Shown here: positions 1-4,499 of the stretch, piece by piece
Position numbering within the stretch: position 1 is the first letter of the stretch
Layout: each line of letters begins with the position of its first letter
Source of the DNA: Anaerolineales bacterium
Lineage (GTDB): Bacteria; Chloroflexota; Anaerolineae; Anaerolineales; Villigracilaceae
Direction: 5' to 3'
Length of the DNA stretch: 5,762 nt
Assembly: GCA_025938055.1 (NCBI GenBank)
Contig: JAICQC010000297.1
Location: forward strand, 1 to 5,762
Program-made: the position numbers and the translations under genes
The notes under the pieces: model-generated
What the model was told of the DNA's origin: nothing
Databases searched by the model: none
What the model saw: only the letters and a program-made list of their open reading frames with translations

Positions 1-600
1 GTGAGCCTGTGCGCGCAGTTGCTGCAAGGTTCAGCTGTGAAAGTCTGCACTGTCATTGGTTTTCCACTCGGAGCAACGTCCTCGGAAGCCAAGGCATTCG
101 AGACCGAGACGGCGATCAGGCAGGGCGCGACGGAGATCGATATGGTCATTAACATCGGCGCGTTGAAGGCGCGCGATCTTGAGACGGTCGCCAGGGATAT
201 TCGCGGAGTGGTCAACGCGGCGCATGCGCACGGAATCATTGTCAAGGTGATTATCGAAACTTCGCTTTTGACCGATGAGGAGAAAACGATCGCTTCGCTG
301 ATCTCCAAGGAGGCAGGCGCGGACTTTGTCAAGACATCCACCGGGTTTGCAGGCGGAGGCGCGACCATTCATGATGTGGAGCTGATGCGCAAAACGGTCG
401 GTCCGCAGATGGGCGTCAAGGCCTCGGGTGGCGTTCGCACGTTTGAGGATGCCGAGAGCATGATCAAAGCCGGCGCCACCCGTATTGGGGCGAGTGCTGG
501 GGTGAAGATCATCCAGGGTCCAGGTGGAGCCGCCTCGGCTGGGAAAGCTCGCGTTGAGCCTGGTCGAAACGACGGGGGTTCCACGTCTAAAGGTTATTAA
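1..600 (+). CDS. deoC: deoxyribose-phosphate aldolase (DERA), 5'-truncated by the window
   Basis: This class I aldolase reversibly cleaves 2-deoxy-D-ribose-5-phosphate to acetaldehyde and glyceraldehyde-3-phosphate. Numbering from the first codon in the window, the family blocks are [13 protein letters not shown] (13-25), [11 protein letters not shown] (45-55), FVKTSTGF (109-116), VKASGGVR (139-146) and RIGASAGV (161-168). Asp47, Lys111 and Lys140 match E. coli Asp102, the Schiff-base Lys167 and Lys201. The GTG at position 1 is very probably an internal Val codon: the family is about 220-260 residues and its first strand and helix are missing here, so the true start lies upstream. After the barrel comes a flexible Gly/Ser/Ala tail ending in Tyr199, comparable to the E. 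coli C-terminal tail whose last Tyr takes part in catalysis, so the tail looks genuine. Its place directly before shell genes suggests the cargo enzyme of a sugar-phosphate BMC, although deoC also occurs in ordinary nucleoside catabolism. Any N-terminal encapsulation peptide would be outside the window. Confidence 0.95.
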   Translation: MSLCAQLLQGSAVKVCTVIGFPLGATSSEAKAFETETAIRQGATEIDMVINIGALKARDLETVARDIRGVVNAAHAHGIIVKVIIETSLLTDEEKTIASLISKEAGADFVKTSTGFAGGGATIHDVELMRKTVGPQMGVKASGGVRTFEDAESMIKAGATRIGASAGVKIIQGPGGAASAGKARVEPGRNDGGSTSKGY

Positions 601-607
601 TGAATAA

Positions 608-664
608 GCTTTGCGAAGGTTTTATCGAGGACAGTAAAGTGAACTCGTTCAACCTTCGCAAGGC
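608..664 (+). promoter_or_regulatory. long stem-loop between deoC and the first shell gene
   Basis: Bases 608-621 pair with 651-664 over 14 positions, with one T-G wobble (610/662) and an 11-bp perfect core (611-621 with 651-661). The 29-base loop can form a further 4-bp CGAG/CTCG stem (626-629 with 644-647). No T-run follows, so it is not a standard intrinsic terminator. It ends 10 bases before the ribosome binding site of the first BMC-P gene. It could stabilise or process the mRNA, or set the ratio of aldolase to shell protein; the role is inferred. Confidence 0.7.
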
Positions 665-674
665 GAATGTATCC

Positions 675-679
675 AGGAG
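675..679 (+). promoter_or_regulatory. ribosome binding site of first BMC-P gene
   Basis: AGGAG lies 9 bases before the ATG at 689 and fixes that start. Confidence 0.75.
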
Positions 680-688
680 CGAGATACT

Positions 689-979
689 ATGCTGATAGCA
701 AAAGTGATCGGTACGACCGTATCCACCATCAAAGATGAAAAACTGGAGGGACGTAAATTACTGATCCTGCGTCAGACCGATGAGACTGGCGAACCTTCGG
801 GCAAGCCCTATGTAGCCGTGGATACCGTGGATGCCGGCGTTGGCGACCTGGTGCTGACCGCGGCAGGTTCATCGGCACGCCAGACGGACATCACCAAGGA
901 TACACCCGTGGACGCGGTGATTATGTCCATTATTGATTCTCTGGAAGTGGATGGCAAGGTTGTTTTTAGAAAGTCATGA
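689..979 (+). CDS. BMC-P shell vertex protein 1 (EutN/CcmL family)
   Basis: This 96-residue protein belongs to the EutN/CcmL/PduN family, whose pentamers cap the twelve vertices of the icosahedral microcompartment shell. Family hallmarks are the N-terminal strand MLIAKVIGTTVSTIK (1-15), the KLLILRQTD strand (23-31), VDTVDAGVGDLVL (44-56), the conserved GSSARQT turn (60-66) and the DAVIMSIIDSLEV segment (75-87). The length is normal for a single OB-fold-like BMC-P domain. It is the most canonical of the three pentamer paralogues here. It follows deoC by 88 bases holding a strong hairpin and precedes the BMC-H gene by 22 bases, so co-transcription with the shell genes is likely. It has no signal peptide or membrane segment, as expected for a cytosolic shell protein. 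Confidence 0.95.
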   Translation: MLIAKVIGTTVSTIKDEKLEGRKLLILRQTDETGEPSGKPYVAVDTVDAGVGDLVLTAAGSSARQTDITKDTPVDAVIMSIIDSLEVDGKVVFRKS

Positions 980-988
980 TTAGCGAAG

Positions 989-994
989 AAAGGA
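989..994 (+). promoter_or_regulatory. ribosome binding site that decides the BMC-H start
   Basis: AAAGGA sits 7 bases before the ATG at 1002. The in-frame TTG at 996 would leave only one base of spacing, so the ATG is chosen. Confidence 0.75.
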
Positions 995-1001
995 ATTGAA
1001 C

Positions 1002-1358
1002 ATGGCTGTAGATCCTACAATGATCGCTCTGGGAATGGTGGAGACCAAAGGTTTGGTCGGCGCGATCGAAGCCGCCGACGCGATGGTCAAGGCGGCGAAC
1101 GTAGTGTTGATCGGCTCAGAATACGTGGGCGGTGGCTTCGTTACCGTGATGGTGCGCGGGGATGTGGGCGCCGTCAAAGCCGCAACGGATGCCGGCGCGG
1201 CGGCTGCCCGGCGCGTGGGAGAACTCGCTTCGGTGCATGTGATTCCGCGCCCGCATACAGACGTCGAGATGATTCTGCCTCAATCGAGCAAAGGTAATTT
1301 TGGCGGCCGCTCCGAAGGCGACACAACCTCCTCCTCGCGAAAGTCAAAATCAACTTAA
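1002..1358 (+). CDS. BMC-H shell hexamer protein (PduA/CcmK family)
   Basis: This 118-residue single BMC-domain (Pfam BMC) protein forms the hexameric tiles of the shell facets. Hallmarks are [20 protein letters not shown] (8-27), the edge lysine Lys30 (PduA Lys26 position), the pore loop and [16 protein letters not shown] (46-61), and HVIPRPH (79-85) with Arg83 matching PduA Arg79. The pore-lining segment reads EYVGGGF (40-46) where PduA has EKIGSGL: Gly44 replaces the pore Ser40 and Tyr41 replaces Lys37. The pore should therefore be lined by backbone and be less cationic. After the domain ends near Pro93 there is a tail of about 25 polar residues rich in Ser, Gly, Lys and Arg that PduA (94 residues) lacks. 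It is the only BMC-H in the window, and no tandem-domain BMC-T gene is present. The start at 1002 is chosen on ribosome-binding-site spacing. Confidence 0.96.
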   Translation: MAVDPTMIALGMVETKGLVGAIEAADAMVKAANVVLIGSEYVGGGFVTVMVRGDVGAVKAATDAGAAAARRVGELASVHVIPRPHTDVEMILPQSSKGNFGGRSEGDTTSSSRKSKST

Positions 1359-1368
1359 CTGATCTCAG

Positions 1369-1776
1369 ATGCCTAAAGAGTTTTACACAGAGAAGGATAT
1401 TGAGGACCTGGTCCAGCGCGGGATTCACTCGCTGCAGGTCAATGAGAACGTCGTCCTGACCGAACTGGCGTACGAAAAGGCGAACCGACTTGGCTTGCAG
1501 CTCGTCTCAGACCGCGCACAGAATTCGCCTGCCGCGCCGGTTCGTCCGTATCTATCGGAATCTCCTGCGCGACAGACCACTCCCGCGAAGCCAACAGCGG
1601 CTCCCATTACTCCTGCCAAGCCTGCCCCTGCCGTGCCTCCAGCTCAAAGCGAGAGGCAGAACGACATCGAGAACCGCATCCGCTCGGCAGTGATCGCAAA
1701 GCTTGGAGACCAGGTGGATGCGAAACTGCTCGATAACATCATCCATCGCGTGGTCAAAGGCGTGGGGTTGAAGTAA
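1369..1776 (+). CDS. BMC-associated protein with EutQ-N-like segment, Pro/Ala linker and C-terminal amphipathic helices
   Basis: This 135-residue protein has three parts. Residues 4-47 (FYTEKDIEDL, then VVLTELAYEKANRLGLQLV) resemble the N-terminal segment of EutQ, and the 'resting on T-x-x-A-x-x-x-A-x-x-L-G' pattern also seen near the start of EutT. Residues 52-95 are a disordered Pro/Ala/Thr-rich linker with two TPAKP repeats (71-75 and 81-85). Residues 98-131 form two predicted amphipathic helices, the second (KLLDNIIHRVVKGV, 119-132) with the Leu/Ile/Val spacing typical of BMC encapsulation peptides. There is no catalytic cupin domain as in full EutQ and no recognisable active site. Its gene starts 10 bases after BMC-H without a clear ribosome binding site, so translational coupling is likely, and its stop overlaps the next BMC-P start (TAATG). 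The position between shell genes plus the peptide-linker-helix design suggest a cargo-shell adaptor or scaffold. That role is inferred; the reading frame itself is secure. Confidence 0.85.
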   Translation: MPKEFYTEKDIEDLVQRGIHSLQVNENVVLTELAYEKANRLGLQLVSDRAQNSPAAPVRPYLSESPARQTTPAKPTAAPITPAKPAPAVPPAQSERQNDIENRIRSAVIAKLGDQVDAKLLDNIIHRVVKGVGLK

Positions 1777-2096
1777 TGCTGTTCGGGAGAGTGAGAGGAA
1801 CCGCGATCTGCACGATCAAATATCCCGGCACAGAGGGAGTGAAGCTGCTCGTCGTCCAGCCGTTGAACAAGAAGCTGGAGGCGGTCGGCGTTCTGCAGGT
1901 CGCCGCGGATGTGGTGCACGCGGGAGCCGGTGACCTGTGTGTGATGGTGCGTTCGCGCGAAGCCGCGCTCGCCATGCGCGATGAAAAGTTCGTGCCGGTC
2001 GATCTCGCGCTCGTCGGCATCGTGGATGAACTGGAAGTGAAGCCCGATGGCACGTTCGATTACACGTTACGGGCAGGGCATAACCAGTTTACGTAA
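1776..2096 (+). CDS. BMC-P shell vertex protein 2 (EutN/CcmL family, divergent)
   Basis: This is a 106-residue EutN/CcmL-family pentamer protein. It keeps MLFGRVRGTAICTIK (1-15), KLLVVQPL (23-30), AADVVHAGAGDL (43-54) and PVDLALVGIVDELEV (74-88). It differs from its neighbours where the usual G-S/N-x-A-R-Q turn should be: here it reads VRSREAALAMRDE (58-70). It also has a C-terminal extension of about 15 residues ending in HNQFT. The ATG overlaps the stop of the preceding gene by one base (TAATG), with only a weak GGGG at 1764-1767, so it is probably translated by coupling. As the second of three pentamer paralogues it may occupy only some vertices or mediate a specific contact; that is an inference. 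The fold assignment is firm. Confidence 0.93.
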   Translation: MLFGRVRGTAICTIKYPGTEGVKLLVVQPLNKKLEAVGVLQVAADVVHAGAGDLCVMVRSREAALAMRDEKFVPVDLALVGIVDELEVKPDGTFDYTLRAGHNQFT

Positions 2097-2106
2097 TTTC
2101 GTAAAC
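2087..2106 (+). promoter_or_regulatory. small hairpin spanning the BMC-P2 stop codon
   Basis: GTTTACG (2087-2093) and CGTAAAC (2100-2106) form a perfect 7-bp stem. The TAA stop is in the 6-base loop. No T-run follows, so termination is unlikely; an mRNA stability or processing site is possible. Confidence 0.5.
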
Positions 2107-2119
2107 ACAAAAGGCACTA

Positions 2120-2155
2120 CACTTGCACCGCGCTGTACACGATGCAGTGCAGGTG
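2120..2155 (+). promoter_or_regulatory. stem-loop upstream of third BMC-P gene
   Basis: CACTTGCAC (2120-2128) pairs with GTGCAGGTG (2147-2155) over 9 bp with one wobble and an 18-base loop. It ends 9 bases before the ribosome binding site of the third BMC-P. It lies in a 79-base gap, the widest inside the shell block after the deoC gap. A role in tuning pentamer dose is inferred. Confidence 0.4.
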
Positions 2156-2164
2156 AGGAACACG

Positions 2165-2169
2165 AAGGG
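2165..2169 (+). promoter_or_regulatory. ribosome binding site that decides the BMC-P3 start
   Basis: AAGGG lies 6 bases before the ATG at 2176. The same frame is open back to an ATG at 2047, but that would overlap BMC-P2 and add 43 residues unlike the family. Confidence 0.6.
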
Positions 2170-2175
2170 TTAAGA

Positions 2176-2454
2176 ATGGTTTTAGGTAGAGTCGTTGGGA
2201 CGATTGTCACTACCATCAGCCACCCGCATTACAAGAACCGCAGGCTGCTGGTGATCCAGCCGTTGGTGATGGATGGGGATACGCCCGAGCCCAACGAGGA
2301 CTTTATCGCGCTGGATAATACCCAGGCAGGGATCGGGGATACCGTGCTGGTAAACCGTGAAGGCAATGGCGCGCGCCAGGCGTTGAAAATCCCTGATGGG
2401 GCTGTGATTTCGGTGATCGTGGGGATAGTCGATTCGGTATATTTGGCAGGTTGA
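2176..2454 (+). CDS. BMC-P shell vertex protein 3 (EutN/CcmL family)
   Basis: This is a 92-residue EutN/CcmL-family vertex protein. Family segments are MVLGRVVGTIVTTI (1-14), RRLLVIQPL (22-30), ALDNTQAGIGDTVLV (45-59), GNGARQAL (63-70) and IVGIVDSV (81-88). With the start at 2176 the first residue begins the conserved N-terminal strand and the length matches the family. The longer in-frame start at 2047 is rejected. The gene closes the shell block: an intrinsic terminator begins 15 bases after its stop. It follows BMC-P2 by 79 bases containing two inverted repeats, unlike the tight packing upstream, so its expression may be set separately. Confidence 0.94.
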   Translation: MVLGRVVGTIVTTISHPHYKNRRLLVIQPLVMDGDTPEPNEDFIALDNTQAGIGDTVLVNREGNGARQALKIPDGAVISVIVGIVDSVYLAG

Positions 2455-2469
2455 TACCTGACAGTGAGC

Positions 2470-2500
2470 TCCGAAGTCATGCGACTTCGGATTTTAATTT
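2470..2500 (+). terminator. intrinsic terminator ending the BMC shell block
   Basis: A perfect 9-bp stem (2470-2478 with 2483-2491, TCCGAAGTC/GACTTCGGA) encloses an ATGC loop and is followed by TTTTAATTT. It ends only 18 bases before the next ATG, leaving little room for a new promoter, so it may be a partial terminator that lowers downstream expression. Confidence 0.9.
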
Positions 2501-2518
2501 AAACACAAGGAGTGAAGC

Positions 2519-2908
2519 ATGAAAGAATTCCGAAACCCTCAGGATGTTCATGAGCCCGTTGGTTCGTACTCGCATCAGATTGAGATCAAAGGGAATGAAC
2601 GTTTATTAGTGATTTCAGGTCAGGTCGGTATGCGGCAGGACGGCACTGTACCTGATGATCCACTCGAGCAGATCGATCTTGCCTTCGAGAATATCCTCCG
2701 CAACCTGCGCGCCGCGGGCATGGATGTTAAGGATCTGATCAAGATCACTTATTATCTGGTGGGCGAGATCGATACCGCAAAACGCCGCGAAGTAATATTA
2801 TCTAAACTGCAGGGACACCAGCCGTGCAGCACGCTGTTGTATGTTGCGGCACTGGCGAGTCCAATATATCGAGTTGAGATCGATGCCTGGGCGTCTCGCG
2901 CAGAGTAG
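2519..2908 (+). CDS. RidA/YjgF/YER057c/UK114-family protein lacking the catalytic arginine
   Basis: This 129-residue protein has the RidA (YjgF) chorismate-mutase-like fold, normally a trimer. True RidA enzymes hydrolyse reactive enamines and imines from pyridoxal-phosphate enzymes. Recognisable parts are GSYSHQIEI (15-23, Tyr17 as in E. coli RidA), LVISGQVGMRQDGTV (30-44), the helix around LAFENILRNLRAAGM (54-68), DLIKITYYLV (72-81) and the C-terminal RVEIDAWA (118-125) with the conserved Glu120. The substrate-binding Arg105 of E. coli RidA, in the P-A-R-S/T motif, is replaced by Ser: the motif reads QPCSTLL (101-107). That places the protein with the arginine-lacking Rid subfamilies, which do not show the usual imine deaminase activity, so no ridA symbol is given. 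AAGGAG (2507-2512) lies 6 bases before the ATG. Its function here is unknown. Confidence 0.92.
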   Translation: MKEFRNPQDVHEPVGSYSHQIEIKGNERLLVISGQVGMRQDGTVPDDPLEQIDLAFENILRNLRAAGMDVKDLIKITYYLVGEIDTAKRREVILSKLQGHQPCSTLLYVAALASPIYRVEIDAWASRAE

Positions 2909-2935
2909 AGAAAATGGCTATAGTAAAATAAACCT

Positions 2936-2982
2936 TCGTAGGTCAGGCTTGCTGCAATAGCCCCCTGTGGGTAGCCTGACAT
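2936..2982 (+). repeat. REP-like palindromic element in the ridA-like/cupin gap
   Basis: GTCAGGCT (2942-2949) and AGCCTGAC (2973-2980) form a perfect 8-bp stem around 23 bases that can form smaller GCT/AGC and CCC/GGG stems. The edge CGTAGGTCAGGC resembles the CGTAGGTCGGG ends of many bacterial REP elements mobilised by RAYT transposases. There is no T-run, so it is not a standard terminator. Only one copy is in the window, so its dispersal cannot be judged. Confidence 0.45.
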
Positions 2983-2995
2983 GTATTAGTACGAT

Positions 2996-3001
2996 AAGGA
3001 G
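2996..3001 (+). promoter_or_regulatory. ribosome binding site of cupin gene
   Basis: AAGGAG lies 5 bases before the ATG at 3007. Confidence 0.8.
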
Positions 3002-3006
3002 ATTTT

Positions 3007-3456
3007 ATGGGTATCGTTTTGCGGCAACCAGTTGCCATTCCGCCCGGCTTTGGGCGGATACTGAAATTCCTGGGCGTCACACACAAGTTGACGAGCGAGC
3101 AAACTGGGGGAGCGTTTTATCTCTGTGAAGCGGTGTTCGGACCGGAAAGCGGAAGTCCATTACATATCCATCATTATGAAGACGAAGTGATCCATGTGCT
3201 GGAAGGTGAAATCGAGATTCGCCTCGATAAGGACAAGTTGCACGCGGCAGCAGGTGGGGTTGTCCATTTGCCGAAAAAGGTTCCGCACGCACTGCAGAAC
3301 CCGTTGCAAACGCAATTGCGGATCATGGTCTATGCGATCCCGGGCGGGTTGGAAAATTATTTCGATGAGGTGGATACTGCCCTGGAAAATGGCTCGTTCG
3401 ATAACGAAATTCATGCCCTGATCTCCAGGAAATATGGCTTGGAATGGCTGGAATAA
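3007..3456 (+). CDS. single-domain cupin (cupin_2) protein
   Basis: This is a 149-residue conserved beta-barrel protein of the cupin_2 type. Cupin motif 1 is PLHIHHYEDEVIHVLEGE (51-68), supplying His53, His55 and Glu60 as probable metal ligands. Motif 2 is GGVVHLPKKVPHALQN (83-98), with the fourth ligand His94 and the conserved Asn98. All four metal positions are present, so a metal-binding protein is expected. Cupins range from isomerases and dioxygenases to simple binding proteins, and nothing here fixes the substrate. A C-terminal helical region (residues 113-149, ending LEWLE) follows the barrel. It lies 98 bases after the RidA-like gene, with a palindromic element between, and 33 bases before the lactate dehydrogenase gene, so it probably shares a transcript with the latter. 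It could isomerise or bind a sugar or keto acid of the pathway, but that is speculation. Confidence 0.9.
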   Translation: MGIVLRQPVAIPPGFGRILKFLGVTHKLTSEQTGGAFYLCEAVFGPESGSPLHIHHYEDEVIHVLEGEIEIRLDKDKLHAAAGGVVHLPKKVPHALQNPLQTQLRIMVYAIPGGLENYFDEVDTALENGSFDNEIHALISRKYGLEWLE

Positions 3457-3478
3457 TTCCTTTTTATGAAATACCAGT

Positions 3479-3485
3479 AAGGAGG
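3479..3485 (+). promoter_or_regulatory. strong ribosome binding site supporting the GTG start of ldh
   Basis: AAGGAGG, a full anti-16S match, ends 4 bases before GTG at 3490. The encoded protein then begins exactly at the first NAD-binding strand, as in the family. Confidence 0.85.
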
Positions 3486-3489
3486 CACA

Positions 3490-4431
3490 GTGAAAACCGG
3501 TATCGTGGGAAGCGGCTTTGTCGGCGCGACCGCCGCGTATGCACTGGTCATGCGAGGTGTCGGGCGCAGACTGGTGATGGTCGATCAGAAGAAGGCACGA
3601 GCTGAGGCAGAGGCGGATGATATTCTCCATGCGGTGCCATTTGCACATCCGCTGGAGGTGACGGCAGGGGATTATGAGGACCTGGCGGGATGCAAAGTAG
3701 TGATCGTTTCTGCAGGGGTTGGGCAGAAGCCCGGGGAAACGCGCCTTCAGTTATTGGGGCGCAACGCGCAGGTGTTCCAGCAGGTGATTCCAAATATCCT
3801 TCAATATGCTCCTGATGCGATCCTGCTGATCGCGACCAACCCGGTCGACGTGATGACGCACCTGGCGGCGCGTTTTGCCAGCGAGTTTGGAGTTCCCTCC
3901 AGCCGCGTGATCGGCTCCGGTACCACGCTCGATACCGCGCGCTTGCGCAGCCTGATCGGTCGGCACTTGAACGTGGATTCCCAGCATATCCATGCCTACG
4001 TTCTGGGCGAACACGGCGACTCTGAGGTGATCCCCTGGTCGCTTGTGACCGTGGGTGGAATTCCGCTTGAGAAATTCTGTGGCGAACGGGATATATCGAT
4101 CTGCCCGGATGATTATGCAGGTATCGACGAAAAGGTCCGGCGAGCTGCCTATCACATCATCGAAGGCAAGGGCGCCACCTATTACGGCATTGGCAGCGCC
4201 ATTGCGCGCATCGTGGAGGTCATTCTTCAGGGCGAGCGTTCACTGCTGACCGTCTGCACACCAACAGAGAATGTGGCGGGTGTGAAGGATGTAACTGTTT
4301 CACTGCCCAATCTGGTCGGCGGAGAGGGAATTATCAAGACGTTTTACCCGAGCCTGAATGAAGCAGAAACGACAGCACTACGCGCCAGCGCACAGGTTGT
4401 GCGCTCGGTGATCGATGAATTGAATCCATAG
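3490..4431 (+). CDS. ldh: L-lactate dehydrogenase, NAD-dependent
   Basis: This 313-residue enzyme of the LDH/MDH family interconverts pyruvate + NADH and L-lactate + NAD+ in the cytosol. The Rossmann motif is GSGFVG (7-12), and Asp32 at the end of the second strand selects NAD over NADP. The mobile specificity loop reads [10 protein letters not shown] (76-85). Gln79 at the '102' position points to lactate dehydrogenase, where malate dehydrogenases have Arg. Catalytic residues are Arg85, Asp148, Arg151 and His175 in GEHGDSEV (173-180), with Thr230 in KGATYYGIG. Arg153 and His168 match the Arg173/His188 pair that binds fructose-1,6-bisphosphate in allosteric bacterial LDHs, so activation by that sugar is likely. 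The length is normal, and no encapsulation-type extension is visible at either end. The last gene of its operon, it ends at a bidirectional terminator. It may regenerate NAD+ during fermentation, possibly for the neighbouring BMC pathway. Confidence 0.95.
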   Translation: MKTGIVGSGFVGATAAYALVMRGVGRRLVMVDQKKARAEAEADDILHAVPFAHPLEVTAGDYEDLAGCKVVIVSAGVGQKPGETRLQLLGRNAQVFQQVIPNILQYAPDAILLIATNPVDVMTHLAARFASEFGVPSSRVIGSGTTLDTARLRSLIGRHLNVDSQHIHAYVLGEHGDSEVIPWSLVTVGGIPLEKFCGERDISICPDDYAGIDEKVRRAAYHIIEGKGATYYGIGSAIARIVEVILQGERSLLTVCTPTENVAGVKDVTVSLPNLVGGEGIIKTFYPSLNEAETTALRASAQVVRSVIDELNP

Positions 4432-4447
4432 TCCATTGGGTATGCCG

Positions 4448-4491
4448 TAACAAAAAACATCCGAGTGATATCACTCGGATGTTTTTTGTTA
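4448..4491. terminator. bidirectional intrinsic terminator between convergent ldh and ftsH
   Basis: This is a perfect 44-base palindrome centred between 4469 and 4470. It has a GC-containing core (CATCCGAGTGAT and its complement), an A6 run on the left and a T6 run on the right. Either strand gives a stem followed by a U-tract, so it can stop both ldh (+) and ftsH (-). The ftsH stop is 8 bases beyond it. Confidence 0.95.
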
Positions 4492-4499
4492 TCAGCTTT

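Noticed and set aside
1..3. GTG at position 1 as the start of deoC
   Set aside because: The protein would lack the first strand and helix of the family. The codon reads as the Val of an internal conserved stretch, so the gene is cut by the window edge.
651..660. AACCTTCG shared between 651-658 and 2931-2938 as a repeat family
   Set aside because: Eight matching bases with diverging flanks are too few to distinguish from chance.
996..1001. TTG start two codons upstream for BMC-H
   Set aside because: It would sit one base after the ribosome binding site. The ATG at 1002 has proper spacing and fits the family N-terminus.
2047..2175. 43-residue N-terminal extension of BMC-P3
   Set aside because: It overlaps the end of BMC-P2, has no ribosome binding site, does not resemble the family, and the ATG at 2176 has an AAGGG at good distance.
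2451..2456. TTGATA as a -35 element for the RidA-like gene
   Set aside because: The matching -10 position falls within the GC-containing terminator stem and has no TATAAT-like sequence.
2919..2929. -10-like TATAGT / TAAAAT upstream of the cupin gene
   Set aside because: No acceptable -35 hexamer lies 16-18 bases upstream, so a promoter cannot be supported.
3160..3648. 162-residue open frame on the - strand opposite the cupin and ldh starts
   Set aside because: It spans two well-supported genes in antisense and has no family features.
3490..4431. Malate dehydrogenase instead of lactate dehydrogenase
   Set aside because: The specificity position is Gln79 in GQKPGETR, whereas malate dehydrogenases have Arg there. 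The TLDTARLR and [13 protein letters not shown] segments are also LDH-like.
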